Source: Pseudomonadota bacterium
GTDB taxonomy: Bacteria; Pseudomonadota; Alphaproteobacteria; Rhizobiales; Rhizobiaceae
Reading direction: 5' to 3'
Length of the DNA stretch: 64,000 bases
Assembly (NCBI GenBank): GCA_023419535.1
Contig: JAEZXX010000059.1
Span: 1 to 64,000, forward strand
The notes beneath the pieces are model-generated. The model had not been told where the DNA came from. It saw only the letters and a program-made list of their open reading frames with translations, and did no database searches. This document shows positions 25,040-34,181 of the stretch, in pieces. Position 1 is the first letter of the stretch; the number at the start of each line of letters is the position of its first letter. The position numbers and the translations under genes were made by a program.

Positions 25040-26008
25040 CTATTCGTCCTCGACCAGCCGGAACTCCAGATAGAGATTGCGCTGGAAGAAGGAGGCGTTG
25101 TCGTCCGAGACCAGCGCGACGATGGTCTCCCCGGCTTCGTTCACGAACACGTCGAGCCCTTCCATGTTGTCGATCTCCTGCGAGAGGTCGGCTTCCATGA
25201 CGACCGGCCCGTCCACCAGCGCGCCGATCGCGAGCGAGCCGCCGTCGATGCGGCGGATGCGCATGCCGACGCGGCCGAAGCCCTCGTAGCGGCGTTCCAG
25301 GAGCAGCAGGTCGCCGCCGGGCAGGAACGCGCCGTCGGTCGCCATCCAGGGCTCCTCGCGGCGAACCCTGAAGACGCCCTCGCCCAGAATGCCGGCGAAG
25401 AGATTGCCGGCGCCGTCGATGGAGTTCTCCGAGACGACGACGATCCGCCCGTCCGGCGCCCTCGCGATCGTCTCCAGGCCCTGGTTGCGGCGAAGCTCGT
25501 GGACGGGGATGGGCTGATCCACCTCGCGGGCGGGCGAGCGCAGCGGGTCGGCCGCGTCGAAGGCCTCGACGCGGGCCCGCTGCTCGAAGGCGACGAGGAC
25601 CCGGGTCCCGTCAATCGCGATGCCTTCCGCGTCGGCCTCGCCCTTCCGGAGCCGCGGCGCTCCGTCGGGCCCGAGGATCGGTGCGATCGAGGCGTCCGCG
25701 ATGCCGACGGGGCGCCCGTTCCCATCGCGCTCGATCCGGCCTTCGAACCAGAGCCCCGTGTCCGTGACGGCGAGGAAATCCGATCCGGCCTCGTCGCGGA
25801 ACCGAAAGCCGGAAATGCCCGCGAGCCGTCGCTTCGAACCGCGAAAGGAGAAGCCGCCGACATAGTCGAGCTGCCCGAAGCGGGGGCTGTCGGTGCGGGA
25901 ATCAAAGCGCTCGATGGCGCGGGGGCTGATCTCGACGGGCACGACCTCCGCCGCCGCGGGCGCAGCAGCCAGGAGCAGGCCGGCGAGACCGAAGGCGATG
26001 CGCCTCAA
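25040..26008 (-). CDS. exported esterase-like/phytase-like beta-propeller protein
   Basis: 322-residue protein with a signal peptide (hydrophobic run then PAAAEV, cleavage about residue 20) and a phytase-like esterase beta-propeller domain. Motifs: GISGFRF near 70, FLAVTDTGLWFEG near 83, ADAEGIAIDG near 128, NQGLETIARAPDGRIVVVSE near 185 and DNMEGLDVF near 287, the acidic/EG motifs recurring in blades. It probably acts in the periplasm; substrate unknown. The start is taken as TTG 26008, overlapping the cobT stop as TTGA, because no ATG precedes the signal peptide. Such genes commonly follow cobT in rhizobia. Confidence 0.8.
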   Translation of the reverse strand: MRRIAFGLAGLLLAAAPAAAEVVPVEISPRAIERFDSRTDSPRFGQLDYVGGFSFRGSKRRLAGISGFRFRDEAGSDFLAVTDTGLWFEGRIERDGNGRPVGIADASIAPILGPDGAPRLRKGEADAEGIAIDGTRVLVAFEQRARVEAFDAADPLRSPAREVDQPIPVHELRRNQGLETIARAPDGRIVVVSENSIDGAGNLFAGILGEGVFRVRREEPWMATDGAFLPGGDLLLLERRYEGFGRVGMRIRRIDGGSLAIGALVDGPVVMEADLSQEIDNMEGLDVFVNEAGETIVALVSDDNASFFQRNLYLEFRLVEDE

Positions 26009-27891
26009 CGGCGGCCTGCTCCGCGCCCCGGGCTCTCCTCCTCGAAGAGGGCGGCGAGCTGTTCGGTCATGGCGCCGGCGAGCTCCTCGGCGTCGGTCAG
26101 CGTGACGGCGCGCCGGTAGTAGCGCGTCACGTCGTGGCCGATGCCGATGGCGAGGAGCTCCACCGGCGAGCGCGTCTCGATATGGTCGATGACGGCGCGC
26201 AGGTGCCGCTCCAGATAGTTTCCGGGGTTCACCGAGAGAGACGAATCGTCCACCGGCGCGCCGTCGGAGATCATCATCAGGATGCGCCGCTGCTCGGGCC
26301 GGGCGATCAGCCGCGAATGCGCCCAGAGCAGCGCCTCGCCGTCGATGTTCTCCTTGAGCAACCCCTCGCGCATCATCAGGCCGAGATTGCGCCGGGCCCG
26401 CCGCCAAGGCGCGTCCGCGCCCTTGTAGACGATGTGGCGCAAATCGTTCAGCCGGCCGGGCCGCGGCGGCTTGCCGGCCTTCAGCCAGGCCTCGCGCGAC
26501 TGCCCGCCCTTCCAGGCCTTGGTGGTGAAGCCGAGCACCTCGACCTTGACGCCGCAGCGCTCCAGCGTGCGTGCCAGGATGTCGGCGCAGGTCGCCGCCA
26601 CCGTGATCGGGCGCCCGCGCATCGAGCCGGAATTGTCGATGAGGAGCGTGACGATCGTGTCGCGGAACTCGGTGTCGCGCTCCATCTTGAAGGACAGCGG
26701 CTGCATCGGGTCGATTACGATGCGAGTCAGGCGCGCCGTGTCGAGATAGCCCTCTTCCAGGTCGAAGTCCCAGGAGCGGTTCTGCTGCGCCATCAGGCGG
26801 CGCTGCAGCCGGTTGGCGAGCCGCCCGACGGCGCCCTGCAGCGAGGACAGCTGCTTGTCGAGGAAGGCGCGCAGCCGGTCGAGCTCGGCCTCGTCGCACA
26901 GCTCCTCGGCGCCGGTCTCCTCGTCGAACTGGCGGGTGTAGACCTGGTAGTCGGCCTCGACGAGCTGGTTCTGGACGGGGCGGTCGGGGCGGCGCTGCTC
27001 GGCGGGGGCTTCGGACTCGGGCGAGTCCTCGTCGTCGTCGCCCTCGTCGGAGGTCTCCGATCCCTCCGCCTCGGCGGTCTCCTCCGCGTCGGCCTCGCTT
27101 TCGCGGCTGGCGGCCTCGGCCGGATCCTCGCCCGCCTCCTTCTCGGCGCCCGATTCCTCCTCGCCTCGGTCCTGGCTGTCGCCGGCCTCCTCGTCCTCGT
27201 TTTCCTCGGATGAGGATTCCTCGGCGAGTTCCTCGGCCATGTCCATGGAGACGAGGACGTCGCGTACGGCCCGCGCGAAGGCGTTCTGATCCTCCAGCGA
27301 GGTCGACAGGCGGTCGAGCCGGCCGCCGGTCTTCTCCTCGATCCAGTCGCGCCAGACGTCGACCAGCGCCTCGGCGCTTTTGGGCACCGCGCGCCCGGTC
27401 AGCTTCTCGCGCACCATCAGCGCGACCGCGTCCTCGAGCGGCGCCTCGGCGCGGTCGGTGACTTCGGAGAGGTTGGAGCGGAAGTACTTGTCCTCCAGCA
27501 TCACCGCCAGATTGTCGCCGACGCCGACCATGGCCTTGGCGCCGATCGCCTCGCAGCGGGCCTGCTCCACCGCGTCGAACACGGCCTTGGCGCCGCGCCC
27601 CTCGGGCGAGAGCGTCGCGTGGATGCGGCTGTCGTGGCGCGCGCGCCGCAGGGCCATCGCGTCGCCGAGCCCGCGCGTAATGGCGACGTCGGCGGCGCTG
27701 GCGCGCTTGGGCGGTTCGGGCAGCCGCGCGCGGTTGCCGGCCAGGCCCGGCCGCTCGTTGCCGAAGACGATCTCGAGCTCGGCCTCGCCGGCGATGGCGC
27801 GCATGGCCGAGGCGACGGCGCGCCGGAACGGCTCGCGGTCCGCCCCCTGGCCCTTGCGACCGGGTCTCTGGTTGTCGCCGACGCCTGCCAC
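26005..27891 (-). CDS. cobT: cobaltochelatase subunit CobT
   Basis: 628-residue subunit of the aerobic ATP-dependent cobaltochelatase (CobNST), which inserts cobalt into hydrogenobyrinate a,c-diamide. The N-terminal CobT domain (about residues 1-220) is followed by a highly acidic Glu/Asp-rich linker (about 222-300) and a C-terminal von Willebrand A domain with the MIDAS motif LIDNSGSMRG near 415 and MMISDGAPVD near 540. It lies 10 nt downstream of cobS on the same strand. cobN is not in the window. The acidic linker is normal for CobT. Confidence 0.95.
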   Translation of the reverse strand: MAGVGDNQRPGRKGQGADREPFRRAVASAMRAIAGEAELEIVFGNERPGLAGNRARLPEPPKRASAADVAITRGLGDAMALRRARHDSRIHATLSPEGRGAKAVFDAVEQARCEAIGAKAMVGVGDNLAVMLEDKYFRSNLSEVTDRAEAPLEDAVALMVREKLTGRAVPKSAEALVDVWRDWIEEKTGGRLDRLSTSLEDQNAFARAVRDVLVSMDMAEELAEESSSEENEDEEAGDSQDRGEEESGAEKEAGEDPAEAASRESEADAEETAEAEGSETSDEGDDDEDSPESEAPAEQRRPDRPVQNQLVEADYQVYTRQFDEETGAEELCDEAELDRLRAFLDKQLSSLQGAVGRLANRLQRRLMAQQNRSWDFDLEEGYLDTARLTRIVIDPMQPLSFKMERDTEFRDTIVTLLIDNSGSMRGRPITVAATCADILARTLERCGVKVEVLGFTTKAWKGGQSREAWLKAGKPPRPGRLNDLRHIVYKGADAPWRRARRNLGLMMREGLLKENIDGEALLWAHSRLIARPEQRRILMMISDGAPVDDSSLSVNPGNYLERHLRAVIDHIETRSPVELLAIGIGHDVTRYYRRAVTLTDAEELAGAMTEQLAALFEEESPGRGAGRR

Positions 27892-27901
27892 GCGGTCCGT
27901 C

Positions 27902-28897
27902 TCAGTCCAGGACGAAGTTGGCCGCGCTCTCCGGCAGTTCCTCGCCGAAGGCGCGCTGGTAGAACTCGGCGACGAGCGCGCGTTCCAGATCGTCGCACTT
28001 GTTCAGGAAGGTGAGGCGGAAGGCGAAGCCGACATCGCCGAAGATCTCGGCGTTCTCCGCCCAGGTGATGACCGTGCGCGGGCTCATGACCGTGGACAGG
28101 TCGCCGTTGACGAAGGCCGCGCGGGTGAGATCGGCGACGCGCACCATCTTGGAGACGGTGGTGCGCCCCTCCTTGGTGTCGAAATGCTTGGCCTTGGCGA
28201 GGACGATCCCGACCTCGTTGTCGTGCGGCAGGTAGTTCAGGACGGTGACGATGGACCAGCGGTCCATCTGCGCCTGGTTGATCTGCTGCGTGCCGTGATA
28301 GAGGCCCGTCGTGTCGCCGAGACCGACCGTGTTGGCGGTGGCGAAGAGGCGGAAGGCGGGGTGCGGGCGAACGACGCGGCTCTGGTCGAGCAGCGTCAGG
28401 CGGCCGGAGCTCTCCAGCACCCGCTGGATGACGAACATCACGTCCGGGCGGCCCGCGTCGTACTCGTCGAAGACGAGCGCGACATTGTGCTGGTAGGCCC
28501 AGGGCAGGATGCCGTCGCGGAACTCCGTCACCTGCTTGCCGTCGCGCACCGTGATCGCGTCCTTGCCGACGAGATCGATGCGGCTGACGTGGCTGTCGAG
28601 ATTGACGCGCACGCAGGGCCAGTTGAGGCGGGCGGCGACCTGCTCGATATGGGTCGACTTGCCGGTGCCGTGGAAGCCCGAGACCATGACGCGGCGGTTC
28701 TTGGCGAAGCCCGCCAGGATCGCCAGCGTCGTCGGCTTGTCGAAGAGGTAGTCCGGGTCGATCTCGGGCACGTGCTGCCCGCCGGCCGAGAAGGCCGGGA
28801 CCCTGAGACCAGATTCGAAACCGAAGGTTTCGCGGACGGATATGGTGGTGTCCGGCAGGTCCGCCGTCTCCACGATCACTTCCGCTGCGCTCATCAT
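27902..28897 (-). CDS. cobS: cobaltochelatase subunit CobS
   Basis: 331-residue AAA+ ATPase that drives the cobaltochelatase with CobT. Walker A FHGTGKSTHIEQ near residue 64, Walker B LVFDEYDAGRPDV near 128 and the sensor-like LFATANTVGLGDTTGLYHGT near 170-190 are typical. It starts with ATG 28897. The upstream gene on the same strand is a J-domain protein, 125 nt away, and cobT follows directly, so cobST form an operon. Confidence 0.96.
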   Translation of the reverse strand: MMSAAEVIVETADLPDTTISVRETFGFESGLRVPAFSAGGQHVPEIDPDYLFDKPTTLAILAGFAKNRRVMVSGFHGTGKSTHIEQVAARLNWPCVRVNLDSHVSRIDLVGKDAITVRDGKQVTEFRDGILPWAYQHNVALVFDEYDAGRPDVMFVIQRVLESSGRLTLLDQSRVVRPHPAFRLFATANTVGLGDTTGLYHGTQQINQAQMDRWSIVTVLNYLPHDNEVGIVLAKAKHFDTKEGRTTVSKMVRVADLTRAAFVNGDLSTVMSPRTVITWAENAEIFGDVGFAFRLTFLNKCDDLERALVAEFYQRAFGEELPESAANFVLD

Positions 28898-29022
28898 ACC
28901 TCCACGGGCCGGGCGGGCGTTTCGACGCGGTCGCGGCGGCCGTCTCGTCTCATGCGGCTCGGGAAGGGATGGCGCCCGGCCGGCCGAACGGGGGATGCCC
29001 GAGGGCCCCGACGTCAGGCGGT

Positions 29023-29637
29023 TTAACAGAACCCCGACTGCTTCAGGAGCTTGTAGGCCTGGATGACCTCCCGAAGACGGTCCTCCGTGCCCCGGTCTCC
29101 CCCGTTGGCGTCGGGATGATATTGCTTCACCAGGGCCTTATAGCGCACCCGGATGGTCTCACCAGCCGCATTCTGCGGCAGCGACAAGGTTTCGAGCGCC
29201 TTCACCTCCAGCGTGCGCGGCTTGCGCGGCTGGGTCTGCGGCCGCTTGCCGCCGTCCTCGCCGAACAGGTCGAAGGTCGGCCGGTTGTGCTTGCTCCAGC
29301 GGCGCGGCGCCCCGCTCGGCTTCTCGGACGGCATCGCGCCCGACGAGTTCGAACCCATCTTCCACGTCGGGCGATGGCCCGTCATCGAGGCCTTCAGATA
29401 GGCCTGGATGTCTTGGTCGCCGAGGCCGGAGAAGTAGTTGTAGCTCTTGTTGTACTGGCGCACGTGATCGACGCAGAAGTGGTAGTAGGCCCCCTCCCGG
29501 TCGCGCCCCATCGGCGCCTTGTGCGTGCCCGGCTCGTCGCATCCGGCCCAGGCGCACACGGGCGCCCTGGCCTTGGCTTCCGCCTCCGGGTCCGGCCGCA
29601 TGCGGATGCGGTCGAAATATTTGCTGTCGAGCTTCAT
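29023..29637 (-). CDS. J-domain (DnaJ-like) protein
   Basis: 204-residue protein with a C-terminal J domain (about residues 143-204) containing the invariant HPD in VKQYHPDANGGDRG, which stimulates Hsp70/DnaK ATPase. The N-terminal part carries CAWAGCDEPGTHKAP and YYHFCVDHVRQYNKSYNYF, with paired cysteines and histidines that could bind zinc; this N-terminal module is specific to the alphaproteobacterial family found beside cobS. Start 29637 is divergent from bolA. A J domain at the extreme C-terminus is unusual for DnaJ proteins but normal for this family. Confidence 0.88.
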   Translation of the reverse strand: MKLDSKYFDRIRMRPDPEAEAKARAPVCAWAGCDEPGTHKAPMGRDREGAYYHFCVDHVRQYNKSYNYFSGLGDQDIQAYLKASMTGHRPTWKMGSNSSGAMPSEKPSGAPRRWSKHNRPTFDLFGEDGGKRPQTQPRKPRTLEVKALETLSLPQNAAGETIRVRYKALVKQYHPDANGGDRGTEDRLREVIQAYKLLKQSGFC

Positions 29638-29764
29638 GTCGCCGGTGATTATGGGGCTCGGCGCCGAGGCGAACAAGAATTGACAGGCGCGAAATGTCGT
29701 CCGAAGAGGCGGGCGGATCCGTAGCCGGATCGACCGCCCGTCCGCCCCGCGCGAAGGAATGGCC

Positions 29765-30064
29765 ATGTCTCTCGAAGCCGCGATCCGCTCCAAGCTCGAA
29801 GCCGCCTTCGCGCCCGTCTCGCTGGAGATCGTCAACGAGAGCCATCTCCACGCCGGCCACCATCACGACACCAGCCATCACGCGGCCTTCGACGGCACGG
29901 GCGAGACCCATTTCCGGGTCAAGCTCGTGTCGGACGCCTTCACGGGCCGAGGCCGGGTGGACCGGCACCGCGCGGTGAACGCCGCCCTCGCCGAGGAGCT
30001 GAAGGCCGGCGTCCACGCCCTCGCCATCGAGGCGCGCGCGCCGGACGAGCCGGCCCGGCGCTGA
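29765..30064 (+). CDS. bolA: BolA family protein
   Basis: 99-residue BolA protein. LEAAIRSKLEAAF at the N-terminus, then ESHLHAGH, a His-rich insert, ETHFRVKLVSDAFTGRGRVDRHRAVN near 45-70 and LHALAIEA-like VHALAIEARAP. BolA proteins bind monothiol glutaredoxins and [2Fe-2S] clusters and influence morphology and iron regulation. ATG 29765 is chosen over ATG 29759 because AAGGA ends at 29758, giving proper spacing only to the second ATG. It is divergent from the J-domain gene, a conserved pairing. Confidence 0.92.
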   Translation: MSLEAAIRSKLEAAFAPVSLEIVNESHLHAGHHHDTSHHAAFDGTGETHFRVKLVSDAFTGRGRVDRHRAVNAALAEELKAGVHALAIEARAPDEPARR

Positions 30065-30068
30065 CGGG

Positions 30069-31181
30069 TCAGGCGGCGAGTTCGCCTTCCACGAAGGCGC
30101 GCACCGTCGCCGGGTCGACGCCCTTCTCCACGAAGGCCTGCCCGATGCCGCGAGTGAGGATGAAGGTCAGGCGGCCGCGGCTGACCTTCTTGTCCTGCGC
30201 GATCAGCGCCATCAGTTCGTCCGCCGAGAGGCGAGCCCCGGGAATGTCGCCGATCGTGGTCGGCAGCCCGGCGGCGCGTAAGTGGGCGATGGCGCGCTCC
30301 GCGTCCTGGCCTGGGCACAGGCCCTGGGACACGCAGTAGCGGTGGGCGAGCGCCATGCCGATGGACACGGCCTCCCCATGGACGAGCCGGCGCGCGTCGT
30401 AGCCGCAGGCGCCCTCCAGCGCGTGGCCGAAGGTGTGGCCGAGATTGAGAAGGGCGCGGCGGCCCTCCTCGCGCTCGTCGGCGGCCACCGTATCGGCCTT
30501 GGCGCGGCAGCATTCGGCGACCGCGCGGGTCCGCGCCTCGCCGCCCTCGAAGATCGCGGTCCGGTTCGCCTCCAGCCACTGGAAGAAGTCCGGCCGGTCG
30601 ATCAGCCCGTATTTGACCACCTCCGCATAGCCCGCCGCGAATTCGCGGTGGCTCAACGTGTCGAGAAGGGCGGTGTCGGCGAGGACGAAATCGGGCTGGT
30701 GGAAGACGCCGACGAGGTTCTTGCCGGCGCTCGTGTTGATCCCGGTCTTGCCGCCGACCGAGGAATCGACCTGCGCGAGCAGCGTCGTCGGCACTTGGAC
30801 GAAGCGCATGCCGCGCTTGACGATCCCTGCCGCGAAGCCCGCGAGGTCGCCGATGACGCCGCCGCCGAGCGCCAGCACGGCATCGCCCCGCTCCAGCCGC
30901 AGCGCGAGCAGGCGCTCGACCAGCGGGACGAGCTCCGAAAAGCTCTTGGTGCGCTCGCCGGGCGGCAGCACGATCGCCTCGGCCTCGATTCCGGCCTCTG
31001 CCAACGAAGCCTGGAGCGCCGGCAGATGCAGGCCCGCCACGGTCTCGTCCGTCACGATGGCGAGACGGGCACGCGGCAGGCGCGCTGCGATCTCGGCCCC
31101 GGCGCGCTCGATCAGGCCCGGGCCCACGAGGATGTCGTAGCTGCGCGCCCCGAGCTCGACGCGGACGGTCTGCGCGCTCAT
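30069..31181 (-). CDS. aroB: 3-dehydroquinate synthase
   Basis: Second step of the shikimate pathway: NAD- and zinc-dependent cyclisation of DAHP. The 370-residue protein has LPPGERTKSF near residue 75, the NAD-binding GGGVIGDLAGFAA near 103, PTTLLAQVDSSVGGKTGIN near 130 and the zinc ligand segment LLNLGHTFGHALE near 255-268, with HGEAVSIGM following. The start overlaps the aroK stop as ATGA at 31178-31181, so aroKB are co-translated, as usual. It converges on bolA 4 nt away. Confidence 0.97.
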   Translation of the reverse strand: MSAQTVRVELGARSYDILVGPGLIERAGAEIAARLPRARLAIVTDETVAGLHLPALQASLAEAGIEAEAIVLPPGERTKSFSELVPLVERLLALRLERGDAVLALGGGVIGDLAGFAAGIVKRGMRFVQVPTTLLAQVDSSVGGKTGINTSAGKNLVGVFHQPDFVLADTALLDTLSHREFAAGYAEVVKYGLIDRPDFFQWLEANRTAIFEGGEARTRAVAECCRAKADTVAADEREEGRRALLNLGHTFGHALEGACGYDARRLVHGEAVSIGMALAHRYCVSQGLCPGQDAERAIAHLRAAGLPTTIGDIPGARLSADELMALIAQDKKVSRGRLTFILTRGIGQAFVEKGVDPATVRAFVEGELAA

Positions 31182-31792
31182 CGGGCGGCCCGCCCGCCGA
31201 GCGGAGCCTCGCCCAGCGCCTCGACGATCTCCTGGACGATCACCTCGCGCTTCACGTCGCGCGAATCGATGGTGAGGTCGGCGAGGGCGTAGACGGGATA
31301 GCGCTTGTCCATGAGATCCTGCATGACGGCTCGGGGATCGGGCGCGGCCAGAAGCGGGCGGCCCGGCCGCTTGGACACGCGCTCCATCAGAATGTCGAGA
31401 TCGGCGCGAAGCCAGACGGTGACGGCCCGCTCGGACAGGGTGCCGCGCGTCTCCTCGCGCATGTAGGCGCCGCCGCCGGTGGAGATGACGGCCTGCGGCC
31501 CGGTGGCGAGCCGCGCCAGAATGCGCGCCTCCAGCGCCCGGAACTCGGGCTCGCCATAGGCGGCGAAGAGCTCGGGCACGCTCATGCGCGAGGCGGCCAC
31601 GATCTCGTCGTCGCTGTCGTGGAAGGGGAGCACCAGGGTGCTGGCCAGCCGCCGCCCGACCGTCGACTTGCCGGCGCCCATCAGCCCGACGAGCGCGACC
31701 GAACGCCCGGCGAGGCGCTCCAGCGCCCGCCTGACGGCGTCGGGACGGGGTTCGGGCGGGGAAGCGGGCAAACCGGTCGGTCCTCCAGGCAC
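31178..31792 (-). CDS. aroK: shikimate kinase
   Basis: Phosphorylates shikimate in aromatic amino acid synthesis. About 200 residues with P-loop GLMGAGKSTVGRRLA near residue 36, the substrate Asp motif FHDSDDEI near 58, ISTGGGAYM near 103 and the lid region RPGRPLL near 143. The start is uncertain: GTG 31792 has no ribosome site, whereas GGAGGA inside that reading precedes an in-frame TTG at 31771 by nine bases, so the shorter form may be the true one. It overlaps aroB by 4 nt. Confidence 0.93.
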   Translation of the reverse strand: MPGGPTGLPASPPEPRPDAVRRALERLAGRSVALVGLMGAGKSTVGRRLASTLVLPFHDSDDEIVAASRMSVPELFAAYGEPEFRALEARILARLATGPQAVISTGGGAYMREETRGTLSERAVTVWLRADLDILMERVSKRPGRPLLAAPDPRAVMQDLMDKRYPVYALADLTIDSRDVKREVIVQEIVEALGEAPLGGRAAR

Positions 31793-32000
31793 GTCGGGCG
31801 TCGTCTCTTCGGCGGACGCACGATCCGCGCAAACAGGAAACCGGCCGAAGCGTCAAGCGTCGGCACGGCGCGGGAGCCGCCTCGACCCGCTCGCCCGCAC
31901 GCCTGCGGCGCCCGGCCGGTCCTGCCGTCTGCGCGCGGGAGGGTTTGCCCGCCCGCCCGGGGGGCGCGGTTCGCGGATCTCCCGGCCAACGAGGGAATGC

Positions 32001-32029
32001 TTGTGGTTGCCGCCGCGGATTGTCTATGG
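32001..32029 (+). promoter_or_regulatory. candidate promoter of the xerD unit
   Basis: TTGTGG (32001-32006), a 17-bp spacer and CTATGG (32024-32029), about 50 bp before the small membrane-protein gene that precedes xerD. The rest of the 31793-32080 gap is very GC-rich and shows no gene. Confidence 0.4.
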
Positions 32030-32080
32030 AACGCGCGTCCCGCCGTTCCGGCGATCGACCGTGGAGGTTCTTGAGCGCCG

Positions 32081-32260
32081 ATGCCGACCCTCGTCCGTCT
32101 CCTGATGGCGCTCGGCGTGATCGCCGGCCTGACGATCGCGGCCATGGCGGCGCTGATCCACTTCGTCGAGCCGCGCCGCACGCCGATGACGGTGGAGGTG
32201 CCGCTCGGCCTGACGCCCGAGGAGGGGCCGCGCCGGCTCGATCCGGGCGTTCCCGATTGA
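32081..32260 (+). CDS. small single-pass membrane protein upstream of xerD
   Basis: 59-residue protein: a short basic N-terminus, one membrane helix (about residues 5-28, LLMALGVIAGLTIAAMAALI), then HFVEPRRTPMTVEVPLG and a Pro/Glu-rich tail. Small proteins of this kind, with a FVEP sequence after the helix, precede xerD in other Hyphomicrobiales, which supports it as a real gene. GGAGG at 32062-32066 is rather far (14 nt) from the ATG. The stop overlaps the TTG start of xerD (TTGA), implying coupled translation. Function is unknown. Confidence 0.65.
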   Translation: MPTLVRLLMALGVIAGLTIAAMAALIHFVEPRRTPMTVEVPLGLTPEEGPRRLDPGVPD

Positions 32261-33192
32261 GCCGCGAGGTCGATCTCTTCCTGGAGATGATGGCGGTCGA
32301 GCGCGGCGCCTCTCAGAACACGCTCGCCGCCTACGCCCGCGACCTTCAGGACGCCGCCGAGTTCCTGTCCGGCACCGGCTCGGCCCTCGACCGGGCGGGG
32401 ACGAGCGAGCTGCGCGCCTACATGTCCGATCTGGAGGACCGCGGCTTCGCCGTCTCCAGCCGCCAGCGGCGCCTGTCCTCGCTGCGGCAGTTCCACAAGT
32501 TCCTCTATGCCGAGGGGCGACGTGCGGACGATCCGACCGGGCCGATCGAAGGCGCGCGCCGGGCACGGGCTCTGCCCAAGCTGATGAGCGAGGACGAGGC
32601 CGGCCGGCTTCTGGACCGCGCGGAGGCCGAGGCGGAGGCCGCCGACCTGTCGCCGGGCGCGCGCGCCCGGGCGCGGCGCATGCATGCGCTGGTCGAGCTG
32701 CTCTACGCGACGGGTCTGCGCGTCTCCGAGCTCGTCGCCCTGCCGCGCTCGGTCCTCGCCTCCCGCGGCCGCGCCATCGTGGTGAAGGGCAAGGGCGGGC
32801 GGGAGCGCATGGTGCCGATCGGCGAGCGCGCGCGAGACGCGCTGGAGGCGTTCGCGCAGGCCGCGCGCGCGGCGGGGACGGCACCCGGCGAGGCCTGGCT
32901 CTTCCCGGCGCTGTCCGAGAGCGGCCACCTGACGCGCCAGTCCTTCGCGCGCGATCTGAAGGGTCTGGCGGCGCGGGCCGGCCTCGCGCCGGCCAAGGTC
33001 TCGCCGCACGTCTTGCGCCACGCCTTCGCCAGCCACCTCCTTCAGAACGGGGCGGACCTTCGCGCGGTGCAGGAGCTGCTCGGCCACGCCGACATCTCGA
33101 CCACGCAGATCTACACCCACGTCCTGGAGGAGCGCCTGATGCGCCTCGTCACCGACCACCACCCGCTGTCGGAGCTGTCGCGCGGCGGCTGA
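32257..33192 (+). CDS. xerD: tyrosine recombinase XerD
   Basis: 311-residue site-specific recombinase that, with XerC, resolves chromosome dimers at dif. The N-terminal core-binding domain has FLEMMAVERGASQNTLAAY; the catalytic domain shows Arg in ATGLRVSELVAL, Lys in VVKGKGGRERMVP, His-X-X-Arg in SPHVLRHAFASHLL, His in LLGHADISTTQ and the nucleophile Tyr in TQIYTHV. TTG 32257 gives the normal N-terminus; the next ATG (32287) would remove conserved residues. The neighbourhood carries no integron or prophage genes, so this is the housekeeping recombinase. Confidence 0.93.
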   Translation: MSREVDLFLEMMAVERGASQNTLAAYARDLQDAAEFLSGTGSALDRAGTSELRAYMSDLEDRGFAVSSRQRRLSSLRQFHKFLYAEGRRADDPTGPIEGARRARALPKLMSEDEAGRLLDRAEAEAEAADLSPGARARARRMHALVELLYATGLRVSELVALPRSVLASRGRAIVVKGKGGRERMVPIGERARDALEAFAQAARAAGTAPGEAWLFPALSESGHLTRQSFARDLKGLAARAGLAPAKVSPHVLRHAFASHLLQNGADLRAVQELLGHADISTTQIYTHVLEERLMRLVTDHHPLSELSRGG

Positions 33193-33224
33193 CGGCGCCG
33201 GACGTCGGCGAGGGGGACGGGCGG

Positions 33225-33806
33225 CTACCAGATGCCGAGCTGCTTCGGGTTCCAGCCCGCAGTCGTGATGTCCCGCTTGAAGTTGGTCAGCGGTGTGCCG
33301 CCATCGGGAACATCCATCGTGCCGGTGGTGGTCACGAAACGCGAATGCGTGTCGAGGAGATTGGCCCCGACCTGATCCTGAAGCGTTTCGAAGAGGTCGG
33401 CCGGCGGCTTGGAGTTTCCGCTGGCCTTCATCATCAGGGCCCCGATGAAGCCCTGACTGGCCATCTTGGCCTTGAAGTCGCGCTCGATGCCGGCATAGGT
33501 CGCCTTCATCCGGTCCTTGACCTTATCGACGTCCCGGAACGAGGAGCTGAGGTTCAGGGATTCCGCGTAGGGGCCGTATGGACCTTCTTCCGCTCTGGCG
33601 TCCTTGATGTAGTTCTCGATGATGAAGTCGGCCATCCGCTTGCGCGGGCTCCGCTTGTAGACCTCGATCATGTAGAAGGCGCAGAAGTTTTCCGGGGCGA
33701 GTTGGTATCGGCTGTAGTTGAAGAACCGATGCATCGCCTCGCTGTTGCCGAGGTAGCGGGTGAGCGCGTTCCAGTCGGTGGACTTCTTTGGCTTCGTGGA
33801 CGACAT
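33225..33806 (-). CDS. RGS-like domain protein (unrecognised in bacteria)
   Basis: 193-residue soluble protein. Residues 15-126 look like a regulator-of-G-protein-signalling (RGS) helical bundle: LTRYLGNSEAMHRFFNYS (helix 1-3), LAPENFCAFYMIEVYKR (the E-N-x-x-x-F/Y helix that is the hallmark of RGS), ADFIIENYIKDA, the loop SLNLSSSFR matching the family NL motif, and a later FKAKMASQGFIGALMM. The last 65 residues are non-helical and end NPKQLGIW. RGS domains are mainly eukaryotic, so the call is tentative. The gene looks less GC-rich than its neighbours xerD and accA. The start at 33806 lacks a clear ribosome site. Confidence 0.5.
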   Translation of the reverse strand: MSSTKPKKSTDWNALTRYLGNSEAMHRFFNYSRYQLAPENFCAFYMIEVYKRSPRKRMADFIIENYIKDARAEEGPYGPYAESLNLSSSFRDVDKVKDRMKATYAGIERDFKAKMASQGFIGALMMKASGNSKPPADLFETLQDQVGANLLDTHSRFVTTTGTMDVPDGGTPLTNFKRDITTAGWNPKQLGIW

Positions 33807-34181
33807 TCGAACCGACCTGATCCTTGGGGATTGGACACGATTGCGGACGATCGCGGCGGCGGCCCGACGCGGTGAACGGGATGACGTTGGGTCATTGTCT
33901 TGATGGAAGGACGGCCCGTTATCAAGCGGGTGCGCCGGCCAGAAGTGACCGGTGTTTCCCGTTCCCGAAAGGTTGAACGGGCCGCCTTCGGGAGACGGGA
34001 CACGCGACGGGTGCGCGGCCACGACCGGGGCGGGCTGTGTCCCCGTTTCTTGACAAGCGGGGGCCGGATCGCCAGTTTGCCGCAACGCGGAACGGCGCTT
34101 GCGCGCGCCCGCGTTCGGAGCCTTCCAGATGCCGGCGGACTTCCGCGGCCGCCCTCAAGAACGGCCTCGGGCCGCTGACGA
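33807..34181. other. intergenic region between the RGS-like gene and accA
   Basis: 375 bp without a supported gene. It holds a consensus-like -35 TTGACA at 34050-34055 pointing to accA, with only a poor -10 about 17-18 bp later. GGCCCGTT (33913-33920) and AACGGGCC (33976-33983) form a spaced inverted repeat of unknown meaning. The open frames through it lack coding character. Confidence 0.4.
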
